From positions 1-8,423 of the forward strand of contig NVSW01000033.1 of assembly GCA_002401365.1 (NCBI GenBank): a stretch of 8,423 nucleotides of DNA. The letters are read 5' to 3'. Every line of letters begins with the position of its first letter. Within the stretch, counting starts at the first letter, position 1. This document shows, piece by piece, positions 1 through 6,185 of this stretch. The stretch is from Piscirickettsiaceae bacterium. GTDB lineage: Bacteria; Pseudomonadota; Gammaproteobacteria; Methylococcales; Cycloclasticaceae. The notes beneath the pieces were generated by a model. That model saw nothing but the letters and a program-made list of their open reading frames with translations, was not told where the DNA came from and ran no database searches. Position numbers and translations under genes: made by a program.

Positions 1-1437
1 GCTGATATGGCTGCATTTGATGCAGACAAAGCGATGTACACACAATCTTTAGGTTGCTGGCATGGTTTTATCGGCCAACAAAAAATGATTTCAATTAAGA
101 AGCATTTCAATGGAAAAACTGACCGTCGTTACTTGTATCTTTCTGGCTGGATGGTCGCTGCTCTACGTTCAGATTTTGGTCCGCTTCCTGATCAATCAAT
201 GCACGAGAAAACGGCTGTTGCATCGTTGGTTGCTGAGTTATATACATTCCTACGCCAAGCTGACGCACGCGAATTAGGTGGCTTGTTCCGTGATTTAGAT
301 GTAGCACGTGAAGCGGGCGATGATGTTGCTGCAAAACGTGTTCAAGATGCTATCGATAACCACGTAACACACGTTGTACCTATCATTGCGGATATTGATG
401 CTGGTTTCGGTAATGCTGAAGCAACTTACATCATGGCTAAGCAGATGATCGAAGCGGGTGCTTGTGCACTGCAAATCGAAAACCAAGTAGCTGATGAAAA
501 GCAATGTGGTCACCAAGACGGTAAAGTGACTGTTCCTCATGCTGATTTCCATTCTAAAATTCGCGCATTGCGCCATGCGTTCCTAGAGCTAGGTATCGAC
601 AACGGCATTATCGTTTCGCGTACTGACTCTGAAGGTGCTGGTCTGACTAAAGAAATCGCTGTTGTTAAAGAACCTGGCGATCAAGGCGATCGTTATAACT
701 CTTTCTTAGATGTTGAAGAAGTCGACGTAGCTGACATGGCTGAAGGCGATGTATGCTTTAACCGCGACGGCAAACTTGTTCGTCCTAAGCGTTTGCCTTC
801 TGGTTTGTACCAATTCCGTCAAGGTACGGGAGAAGAACGTTGCGTATTTGACTCTATCGAAGCCATTAAAGCCGGTGCTGATCTTCTTTGGATTGAAACT
901 GCAACGCCAAGCGTTAAAGATATCGCCAACATGATGAACGAAGTACGCAAAGAAATTCCTGATGCGAAGCTCGTTTATAACAACAGTCCATCATTCAACT
1001 GGACGCTTAACTTCCGTCAGCAAGCATTTGACGCAATGGTTGAAGCCGGTGAAGATGTTTCTGCATACGATCGTGATGGTTTAATGAGTGCTGAATACGA
1101 TGAAACTGATTTGGCTAAAGCTGCGGATGAAAATATCCGTACATTCCAAGCTGATTCTGCTCGTGACGCGAACATCTTCCATCACTTGATCACTTTACCT
1201 ACTTACCACACAGCTGCATTGTCTACTGACAACTTGGCTAAAGAGTACTTTGGTGATGCAGGTATGTTAGGCTATGTGGCTGGCGTACAGCGTAAAGAGA
1301 TCCGTCAAGGTATCGCATGTGTTAAGCATCAAAACATGTCTGGTTCAGACATGGGCGATGACCACAAAGAATACTTTGCTGGTGAAAACGCGCTTAAAGC
1401 GGGCGGTGCTAAAAACACATCTAACCAATTCTCTTAA
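1..1437 (+). CDS. aceA: Isocitrate lyase, N-terminus cut off by window edge
   Basis: Cleaves isocitrate to glyoxylate and succinate in the cytoplasm, the entry step of the glyoxylate shunt that lets cells grow on acetate or fatty-acid carbon. The frame is open to base 1 (the codons before the first ATG at 7 read Ala-Asp), and the family runs to about 530 residues, so roughly 50-55 N-terminal residues lie outside. Counting from the Met at 7: substrate-region YTQSLGCWHGF (11-21), metal-binding stretch PIIADIDAGFGN (125-136), catalytic KQCGH with Cys167 (165-169), VSRTDSEGAG, and KLVYNNSPSFNW in the C-terminal third. KQCGHQDGKV instead of the KKCGH seen in E. coli marks the long Pseudomonas-type subfamily. 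The carboxyl end (HKEYFAGENALKAGG) is intact and stops with TAA. Identification is secure; the Met at 7 is internal, not the true start. Confidence 0.97.
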   Translation, partial: ADMAAFDADKAMYTQSLGCWHGFIGQQKMISIKKHFNGKTDRRYLYLSGWMVAALRSDFGPLPDQSMHEKTAVASLVAELYTFLRQADARELGGLFRDLDVAREAGDDVAAKRVQDAIDNHVTHVVPIIADIDAGFGNAEATYIMAKQMIEAGACALQIENQVADEKQCGHQDGKVTVPHADFHSKIRALRHAFLELGIDNGIIVSRTDSEGAGLTKEIAVVKEPGDQGDRYNSFLDVEEVDVADMAEGDVCFNRDGKLVRPKRLPSGLYQFRQGTGEERCVFDSIEAIKAGADLLWIETATPSVKDIANMMNEVRKEIPDAKLVYNNSPSFNWTLNFRQQAFDAMVEAGEDVSAYDRDGLMSAEYDETDLAKAADENIRTFQADSARDANIFHHLITLPTYHTAALSTDNLAKEYFGDAGMLGYVAGVQRKEIRQGIACVKHQNMSGSDMGDDHKEYFAGENALKAGGAKNTSNQFS

Positions 1438-1474
1438 TCTAAGATGATCTGAGATTGGTTGGTTAAGCTTTTTT
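1423..1474 (+). terminator. Weak candidate terminator hairpin at the aceA stop codon
   Basis: An arm AACCAATTCTC (1423-1433) can pair with GAGATTGGTT (1451-1460) with one bulged T; the aceA stop codon lies in the loop. A run of six T follows at 1469-1474, but eight bases separate it from the stem, which is unusual for an intrinsic terminator. The downstream hairpin at 1612-1643 is a much better terminator, so this may only be a 3' structure of the aceA transcript. Confidence 0.25.
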
Positions 1475-1507
1475 ATTATACCCAAAGGGCATAAGTTTCA
1501 TTGAAGC

Positions 1508-1605
1508 GGATTTAAAAGTAAATCCACTTAATTCAGCTTTAAAAGCTTAATGTGGCTTTCCTAGCAATTGCTCCTGCATTGCTAGGATACATGCCATCCG
1601 TGGCA
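1508..1605. repeat. Cluster of consecutive inverted repeats downstream of aceA
   Basis: Several hairpins follow one another. GGATTT (1508-1513) pairs with AAATCC (1520-1525). A longer imperfect stem starts with CCAC (1524-1527) against GTGG (1552-1555) and is closed by AGCTT/AAGCT around 1535-1547; it competes with the first. CCTAGCAAT (1560-1568) pairs perfectly with ATTGCTAGG (1578-1586) across a 9-base loop. TGCCA (1592-1596) pairs with TGGCA (1601-1605) across TCCG. No protein-coding signal is convincing here. The block could be a small dispersed repeat of the kind common between genes in marine gammaproteobacteria, or a structured 3' RNA of aceA. Only the pairing is seen directly. Confidence 0.45.
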
Positions 1606-1611
1606 ATAAGA

Positions 1612-1643
1612 GGCGGATTTCTTTATTGAAAGCCGCCTTTTTT
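1612..1643 (+). terminator. Intrinsic transcription terminator after aceA
   Basis: GGCGGATTTC (1612-1621) pairs with GAAAGCCGCC (1628-1637), nine of ten positions matching, across the 6-base loop TTTATT, and is followed at once by six T (1638-1643). This is the classic rho-independent layout on the plus strand. It separates aceA transcription from the two genes that follow. Confidence 0.75.
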
Positions 1644-1670
1644 AATGGTGTTTCATGTTTTGATCTACAA

Positions 1671-1702
1671 TTAAGTGTTTTAACGCACTAAAAGTTTATA
1701 AA
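1671..1702 (+). promoter_or_regulatory. Tentative promoter for the ADP-ribosyltransferase-like gene and xmoC
   Basis: After the terminator at 1612-1643 the next gene needs its own promoter. TTAAGT (1671-1676) and TTTATA (1695-1700, overlapping TATAAA at 1697-1702) are spaced by 18 bases, a loose sigma-70-like pair about 25 bases before the start codon. The ten bases GTTTATAAAC (1694-1703) are a perfect palindrome. Both boxes are weak matches, so this is a suggestion only. Confidence 0.2.
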
Positions 1703-1727
1703 CGGCAAAATCCAAGGCAATTGAATC

Positions 1728-2291
1728 ATGAATGAAACCCCAAGCTACTTACAGGACGCGACAGAGCTGTTAACAAAAGATGGTTTTTCAACGGGCGATG
1801 TTTGGTATCACGGCACGTCTTCTTCCTTAGTAAGCTCCATTCTGTCTAACGGCCTAAAGCGTTCAGGCGACAAAGCGATGAAGCAAGCAGCGAAAAGCAC
1901 GATGGCTACGATTGGCAATAGCTATACAGAGTCTATCGAACCTGTATTTTTAACGCAAAGCAAAGAACTTGCTTACTACTGGGCACAGCAGACGGTTAAA
2001 GAACGCAGTGTGCGTATCGACGGTGAAGAAAGTGCTGTCGTTTTTACAGTTGAATTGCCCGAAGAGCAGAATGCTAGCGTTCTCCCTGATGTGGGTGCGG
2101 CTAGCTTGTTGATGGTTGAAGAAGGTGAGGCGTACATGACTTATGTCGCTAAAATCTACCAAGATTGCAGTGCCGGTGTGCTTGATATTAATTTGATGAA
2201 GGCGAACCGCTTAGAGTATCTGAATAAGCTTGGAATGGCCTATATCAATGAAGACATTGACGCTGAATTTGTTTCACTTGTTTCTAGTTGA
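1728..2291 (+). CDS. Unnamed protein, possible ADP-ribosyltransferase-like fold
   Basis: I do not recognise a named family. No signal peptide or membrane segment is visible, so it is probably a cytoplasmic 187-residue protein. The pattern resembles the ADP-ribosyltransferase/KptA superfamily: a strand ending in WYHGTS (26-31), a helix and then ILSNGLKRSG (38-47), a second strand-helix EPVFLTQSKELAYYWA (71-86), a hydrophobic strand AVVFTVELPE (103-112), and an acidic segment VEEGEAYMTYVAKI (130-143). In those enzymes the His-Gly-Thr strand and a late Glu line the NAD site; His28 and Glu132 or Glu134 would be the candidates here. That is inference from motif shape, not from alignment. The start ATG has only a weak AAGG about 12 bases upstream. 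The gene lies 46 bases before xmoC on the same strand and may share its transcript. No antitoxin-like partner is visible. Confidence 0.8.
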   Translation: MNETPSYLQDATELLTKDGFSTGDVWYHGTSSSLVSSILSNGLKRSGDKAMKQAAKSTMATIGNSYTESIEPVFLTQSKELAYYWAQQTVKERSVRIDGEESAVVFTVELPEEQNASVLPDVGAASLLMVEEGEAYMTYVAKIYQDCSAGVLDINLMKANRLEYLNKLGMAYINEDIDAEFVSLVSS

Positions 2292-2337
2292 GCATTATTT
2301 AATTGATTGTAGGCATTGCTGGTGTTACGTTTAATCC

Positions 2338-3129
2338 ATGAAAGCAGCTTATGACCCTATTCCAATTGATGTAGATCCATCTAAAGGTCTGATTAACGTT
2401 AAGATTGTGATTGCCATTTTTATTGGCATAACGGCGCTGATGGTTGCTTGGCGTGTCTACCAACAGTTGTTTGCTTGGGATATGGGCATGGATTCGTTTG
2501 AGCCAGAATTTCAAACGTACTGGATGAATCTTCTATATGCACAATGGATAGTAGAGTTTATCCTGGCAACGACAATTTGGAGTTACTTATTGAAAACGCG
2601 CGATAAAAACGTTTTTAATTTATCGCCTGCAGTCGAGCTTAGGCGTTATTTCACCCTGTTCTTGTGGTTGCTTAGTTACACTTGGATTATTTATTGGGCA
2701 GCCAGTTTTTTTGCTGAACAAGACGCTTCCTGGCACCAAGTAACGGTTCGTGATACTGACTTCACCCCCAGCCATATTGTGCTGTTTTACGGCACATTTC
2801 CAGCTTATATCATTGCTGGCGTTTCTTCTTTTCTATACGCTCGAACAAGATTACCGCAATTCGCGGAAAATATTTCCATTCCTTTTGTAATTTTGGTCGT
2901 TGGGCCCTTTTTAATATTGCCTAACGTCGGGCTTAATGAGTGGGGACATACCTTTTGGTTTATGGAAGAGCTTTTTACTGCGCCGCTTCATTGGGGCTTT
3001 GTCGTGCTTGGCTGGTCTTCACTAGCGATAGGCGGTTTGGGGATACAAATTATTCTGCGTCTATTAGCGTTGAGCAAATTACCTAATGAGCCCAACATCA
3101 CGGGAAACATGCTTACTATGAATAAATAA
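2338..3129 (+). CDS. Orphan copper membrane monooxygenase subunit C (PmoC/AmoC family)
   Basis: Homologue of the C subunit of particulate methane, ammonia and short-chain hydrocarbon monooxygenases, inner-membrane enzymes built from A, B and C subunits. Family signatures are MDSFEPEFQTYWMNLLY (51-67), SFFAEQDASWHQ (123-134), RDTDFTPSH (138-146), and PNVGLNEWGHTFWFMEEL then APLHWGF (195-221). Asp129, His133 and His146 match the PmoC Asp156/His160/His173 site; Asn200, His204 and His218 match Asn227/His231/His245, all with a constant offset of 27. About six membrane helices are visible (near 20-42, 61-85, 103-125, 145-167, 178-200, 217-245). Length 263 is normal for the family. An in-frame TAA at 2332-2334 fixes ATG 2338 as the first possible start; the Shine-Dalgarno is poor. 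No A or B subunit lies nearby, so this is a singleton copy like the extra amoC/pmoC genes of nitrifiers and methanotrophs. The substrate cannot be told from subunit C. Confidence 0.93.
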   Translation: MKAAYDPIPIDVDPSKGLINVKIVIAIFIGITALMVAWRVYQQLFAWDMGMDSFEPEFQTYWMNLLYAQWIVEFILATTIWSYLLKTRDKNVFNLSPAVELRRYFTLFLWLLSYTWIIYWAASFFAEQDASWHQVTVRDTDFTPSHIVLFYGTFPAYIIAGVSSFLYARTRLPQFAENISIPFVILVVGPFLILPNVGLNEWGHTFWFMEELFTAPLHWGFVVLGWSSLAIGGLGIQIILRLLALSKLPNEPNITGNMLTMNK

Positions 3130-3141
3130 GCGCCCGCCTGC

Positions 3142-3170
3142 TTGAAAAATCACTTCAAACCCCCCATATT
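3142..3170 (+). promoter_or_regulatory. Likely sigma-70 promoter of clpS-clpA
   Basis: TTGAAA (3142-3147, five of six consensus bases) and CATATT (3165-3170, four of six) are separated by 17 bases, about 80 bases before the clpS start. The -35 box is one arm of a small inverted repeat, TTGAA (3142-3146) and TTCAA (3154-3158), which might be a protein site. The rest of the 118-base gap between xmoC and clpS shows no convincing terminator for xmoC, so read-through into clpS is possible. Confidence 0.4.
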
Positions 3171-3247
3171 AGAACGACAGTTTTTCAGAACATCTTCGAT
3201 AATTTTCTGTCAAAATAACCATCAACCTAATTTAAATTTTTTTAAGT

Positions 3248-3574
3248 ATGCCTGATTTACCTTTTGAAGATGACCATGATGGCGGGCTTGCTTTGCAGGA
3301 AGCTCAACCGAAATTACAAAAGCCACCTATGTATAAGGTGCTATTGTTAAATGATGATTTCACTCCAATGGATTTTGTAGTGTCGATATTACAAACTATT
3401 TTTTATAAAGATAAAGATGAAGCAGTAAGAATTACGATGAACGTACATACTAGTGGTATTGGTTTGTGCGGCGTCTATACTAAAGATATAGCAGAGACAA
3501 AAGTGCAGCAAGTTATCGCATATGCTCAGGAAAACCAACACCCTTTGCAATGTACATTAGAAGAAGCGGAGTAA
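3248..3574 (+). CDS. clpS: ClpS, N-degron adaptor for ClpAP
   Basis: Small cytoplasmic adaptor that binds proteins with bulky hydrophobic N-terminal residues (Leu, Phe, Tyr, Trp) and hands them to ClpA. Length 108 is usual (E. coli 106). Residues 1-27 form the flexible acidic N-terminal extension that ClpA engages; the core begins at MYKVLLLNDDFTPMDF (28-43). Asn35, Asp36 and His67 (in VHTSGIG) correspond to the E. coli Asn34/Asp35/His66 pocket residues that hold the substrate amino group, and Met41 lies in the expected gate position. The C-terminus is the normal ...ENQHPLQCTLEEAE. The start ATG follows a T-rich stretch without a clear Shine-Dalgarno. It is first in an operon with clpA, with five bases between stop and start. 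Confidence 0.97.
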   Translation: MPDLPFEDDHDGGLALQEAQPKLQKPPMYKVLLLNDDFTPMDFVVSILQTIFYKDKDEAVRITMNVHTSGIGLCGVYTKDIAETKVQQVIAYAQENQHPLQCTLEEAE

Positions 3575-3579
3575 AATAA

Positions 3580-5844
3580 ATGCTTGATAAAGAACTAGAA
3601 CTATCATTAAACGATGCGTTTAAACGTGCGCATGAAAAAAAGCACGAATTTATTACCGTTGAGCACCTGTTGTTAGCGATGATGAATAATCAGTCCGCCT
3701 GCGATGTTTTTAAAGCATCTGGTGGTAATGTGGAACTATTAACGACTGAGTTGGAAAAGTATTTAGCAGAATCCACGCCTGTTATTCCTGATGATATTGA
3801 ACGTGAAACACAACCCACACTTGGCTTTCAACGCGTTTTGCAACGCGCTGTTTTTCATGTCCAATCATCGGGTAAAAAAGAAGTGAGTGGCGCCAATGTA
3901 TTGGTTGCCATTTTTAGTGAGCAAGATTCTCAAGCAGTCTATTTAATGAATCGCCAAGATGTACAACGGCTTGATATTGTTAATTTTATCTCTCACGGAA
4001 TTGCCAGAGTTGAAGACGATACTGATACTGGAAATTTTGAAGAAATTCCTGCAGCTGAAACTGAAGAGGCAAATGACCCGTTAACTAAGTTCACTGTTAA
4101 CTTAAATGAACAAGCAAAGCTTGGCAAAATTGATCCGCTCATTGGCCGAGAAAAAGAGCTAGAACGAACGATACAAACTCTCTGTCGCCGTCGTAAGAAC
4201 AACCCCTTACTGGTTGGTGAAGCGGGTGTTGGTAAAACCGCAATTGCCGAGGGTTTAGCGCTAAAAATTGTCGAAGGTAATGTCCCAGACGTACTTGAAG
4301 GAACGATTATCTATTCATTAGACATGGGTTCTTTGGTTGCAGGTACAAAATACAGAGGCGATTTTGAGAAACGGTTAAAAGGATTGGTAAATCAACTTAA
4401 GAAAGAAGACAACAGCATTCTGTTTATTGATGAAATTCATACCATTATCGGTGCCGGATCTGCCTCTGGTAGTGTAATGGATGCGTCAAATATGATTAAG
4501 CCAGCACTTGCTTCGGGTGATTTGCGTTGCATTGGCTCAACGACTTATAAAGAGTATCGTGGGGTTTTTGAAAAAGACCACGCGTTGGCTAGGCGTTTTC
4601 AAAAAATTGATATTAATGAGCCGTCTGTCGAAGACACCATTAAAATTTTAAAGGGTTTGAAGTCTCGCTACGAAGAGCACCATAATATCGAATATAGTGC
4701 TGATAGCATTGAAACGGCAGCTAAACTATCAGACCGCTATATTGGTGACCGCTTTTTGCCAGATAAGGCTATTGATGTGATTGATGAGGCTGGTGCAAAA
4801 CAACGTTTATTACCAGAAGGTGATCGTAAGAAAACTATTTTGAAAGCTGATATTGAAAAAATAATTGCACAAATAGCACGAATTCCTGAGAAAAGTATTT
4901 CCTCACAAGACAAAGACAAGCTTAAAGATTTAGCGCGTAATCTTAAATTGGTTGTGTTTGGTCAAGACGAAGCAATCGATAAATTATCAGATGCGGTTAT
5001 TCTTAGCCGTGCTGGCTTGGGGCAAGATGAGCGTACAATCGGTTCATTCCTATTTGCAGGGCCTACAGGTGTTGGTAAAACAGAAGTAACACAACAGCTG
5101 GCTAAAATAATGGGCGTTGAGCTTATTCGCTTTGATATGTCGGAATATATGGAACGACACACTGTTTCGCGTTTAATCGGCTCACCCCCTGGTTACGTTG
5201 GCTATGACCAAGGTGGACTATTAACAGAGGAGGTTAATAAACACCCTTACGCAATTTTATTATTAGATGAAATTGAAAAGGCACACCCAGATATATTTAA
5301 TTTATTGTTACAAATTATGGATCACGGCACATTGACCGATAATAACGGCAGAAAGGCCGATTTTAGAAACATTATGTTAATAATGACGACCAATGCTGGC
5401 GCACAAGAAGCGAGTAGGGCATCGATAGGTTTTACTGAACAGGAGCATGCTTTAGACAGTATAAAGGTGATTGAAAAAACATTTACCCCAGAATTTAGAA
5501 ATAGGCTAGATGCAGTCGTTCGGTTTAAGGCGTTGGCGGAGGAAACGATTATCCATGTGGTGGATAAGTTTATTTTCCAATTAGAAGCACAGTTACACGA
5601 CAAAAATGTTACGTTAACGTTAGAACCGGAAGCAAGAAATTGGCTAGCTAAAAAAGGTTATGATCCCAAAATGGGTGCTCGACCCATGGAACGTACAGTT
5701 CAAGAGTACATTAAGAAGCCGTTAGCGAATGAATTGTTATTCGGTAAATTAGTGGGCGGTGGAGCCGTTAAAGTTTACGTAAAAGATAATAAAATAGATT
5801 TTATTATTAAAGAAACGAGTAAAGATTTAGTCGAACAAAAGTAG
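3580..5844 (+). CDS. clpA: ClpA, AAA+ unfoldase of the ClpAP protease
   Basis: Hexameric double-ring ATPase that unfolds substrates and feeds them to ClpP. Length 754 is close to E. coli (758). Order: N-domain (about 1-145, the ClpS docking site), acidic linker (146-166), first AAA+ module with Walker A GEAGVGKT (213-220), pore loop GTKYRG (255-260), Walker B ILFIDE (280-285) and ARRF arginines (337-340), then second module with Walker A GPTGVGKT (494-501), pore loop GYVG (538-541), Walker B ILLLDE (559-564), FRNRLD (639-644) and sensor-2 GARP (699-702). IGF (616-618) is the ClpP-docking loop, IGL in E. coli. The absence of a long ClpB-type middle domain separates it from the disaggregase. 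GGAG at 3568-3571, inside the end of clpS, is its ribosome binding site, so translation is coupled. It ends 3 bases from the convergent infA stop. Confidence 0.98.
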   Translation: MLDKELELSLNDAFKRAHEKKHEFITVEHLLLAMMNNQSACDVFKASGGNVELLTTELEKYLAESTPVIPDDIERETQPTLGFQRVLQRAVFHVQSSGKKEVSGANVLVAIFSEQDSQAVYLMNRQDVQRLDIVNFISHGIARVEDDTDTGNFEEIPAAETEEANDPLTKFTVNLNEQAKLGKIDPLIGREKELERTIQTLCRRRKNNPLLVGEAGVGKTAIAEGLALKIVEGNVPDVLEGTIIYSLDMGSLVAGTKYRGDFEKRLKGLVNQLKKEDNSILFIDEIHTIIGAGSASGSVMDASNMIKPALASGDLRCIGSTTYKEYRGVFEKDHALARRFQKIDINEPSVEDTIKILKGLKSRYEEHHNIEYSADSIETAAKLSDRYIGDRFLPDKAIDVIDEAGAKQRLLPEGDRKKTILKADIEKIIAQIARIPEKSISSQDKDKLKDLARNLKLVVFGQDEAIDKLSDAVILSRAGLGQDERTIGSFLFAGPTGVGKTEVTQQLAKIMGVELIRFDMSEYMERHTVSRLIGSPPGYVGYDQGGLLTEEVNKHPYAILLLDEIEKAHPDIFNLLLQIMDHGTLTDNNGRKADFRNIMLIMTTNAGAQEASRASIGFTEQEHALDSIKVIEKTFTPEFRNRLDAVVRFKALAEETIIHVVDKFIFQLEAQLHDKNVTLTLEPEARNWLAKKGYDPKMGARPMERTVQEYIKKPLANELLFGKLVGGGAVKVYVKDNKIDFIIKETSKDLVEQK

Positions 5845-5878
5845 GGCTTACTTTACGCGGTAAGTAATACGGCCTTTT
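5845..5878 (+). terminator. Possible clpA terminator lying inside the end of infA
   Basis: TTACTT (5848-5853) pairs with AAGTAA (5862-5867) over an 8-base loop; the stem can be extended by GGC (5845-5847) with GCC (5872-5874) if TACG is bulged, and TTTT follows (5875-5878). On the minus strand the same stem is followed by a short T stretch inside the end of clpA. With only three bases between the two convergent stop codons any terminator must lie in coding DNA. The stem is short, so confidence is low. Confidence 0.3.
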
Positions 5879-6066
5879 GATAAATCATACGGGGTCATTT
5901 CAACTTTTACGCGATCGCCAGTTAATATGCGTATGTAGTGTTTGCGCATTTTTCCTGAAATATGCGCTGTAATAACGTGTCCATTTTCTAACTCAACACG
6001 AAACATTGTGTTTGGAAGCGTATCTTTAACCACGCCTTCCATTTCAATTTGATCTTCTTTTGCCAT
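5848..6066 (-). CDS. infA: Translation initiation factor IF-1
   Basis: Essential OB-fold protein that binds the A site of the 30S subunit and, with IF-2 and IF-3, controls start-codon selection. All 72 residues match the normal bacterial length, with the highly conserved core LPNTMFRVELENGHVITAH (17-35), SGKMRKHYIRILTGD (37-51) and the C-terminal YDLSKGRITYR (60-70). A strong Shine-Dalgarno (AAGGAAGG on the minus strand, 6068-6075) fixes the start. It is convergent with clpA and 119 bases downstream of bpt, with its own likely promoter in that gap. No tRNA-Ser gene lies between it and clpA, unlike E. coli. Confidence 0.98.
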   Translation of the reverse strand: MAKEDQIEMEGVVKDTLPNTMFRVELENGHVITAHISGKMRKHYIRILTGDRVKVEMTPYDLSKGRITYRVK

Positions 6067-6097
6067 GCCTTCCTTTCAATAAATGTTTAACGAATAA

Positions 6098-6110
6098 CTT
6101 GTTTAACAAG
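6098..6110. repeat. Small palindrome in the infA leader
   Basis: CTTGTT and AACAAG form a perfect 6-base inverted repeat around one central base. The 8-mer TGTTTAAC also occurs twice (6084-6091 and 6100-6107), 16 bases apart. Both lie between the probable infA -10 box and the ribosome binding site, where they could form a leader structure or a protein site. Confidence 0.35.
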
Positions 6111-6123
6111 CTAATGCGGCGCG

Positions 6124-6129
6124 ATTTTA
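6124..6129 (-). promoter_or_regulatory. Probable -10 box of the infA promoter
   Basis: On the minus strand TAAAAT matches five of six bases of the sigma-70 -10 consensus and is followed by a GC-rich discriminator (CGCGCCGC), as is common upstream of growth-related genes. The start point would fall near 6117, leaving a leader of about 50 bases. The -35 region (near 6146-6152) is a poor match, so the assignment rests on the -10 box and the position. Confidence 0.4.
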
Positions 6130-6185
6130 CACTATTTGCGTTGTATTAAGTGTGATTTGAATTAAAAAGTTGTTGATGAGTTGAT

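Noticed and set aside
295..576. A 93-codon open frame on the minus strand inside aceA
   Set aside because: It is antisense to the conserved metal-binding and active-site region of isocitrate lyase; no family resemblance and no start signals.
1591..1629. A 12-codon frame MPSVAIRGGFLY preceded by AGGA
   Set aside because: It lies across two hairpins, including the terminator, and nothing suggests a real peptide; better explained by the repeat and terminator structure.
5322..5603. A 93-codon open frame on the minus strand inside clpA
   Set aside because: It is antisense to the conserved second AAA+ module, has low-complexity Ser/Leu/Ala-rich content and no recognisable domain; a by-product of clpA codon use.
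5845..5847. A tRNA gene between clpA and infA, as in E. coli (tRNA-Ser)
   Set aside because: Only three bases separate the two genes, so there is no room; no tRNA-like cloverleaf was noticed elsewhere in the window.
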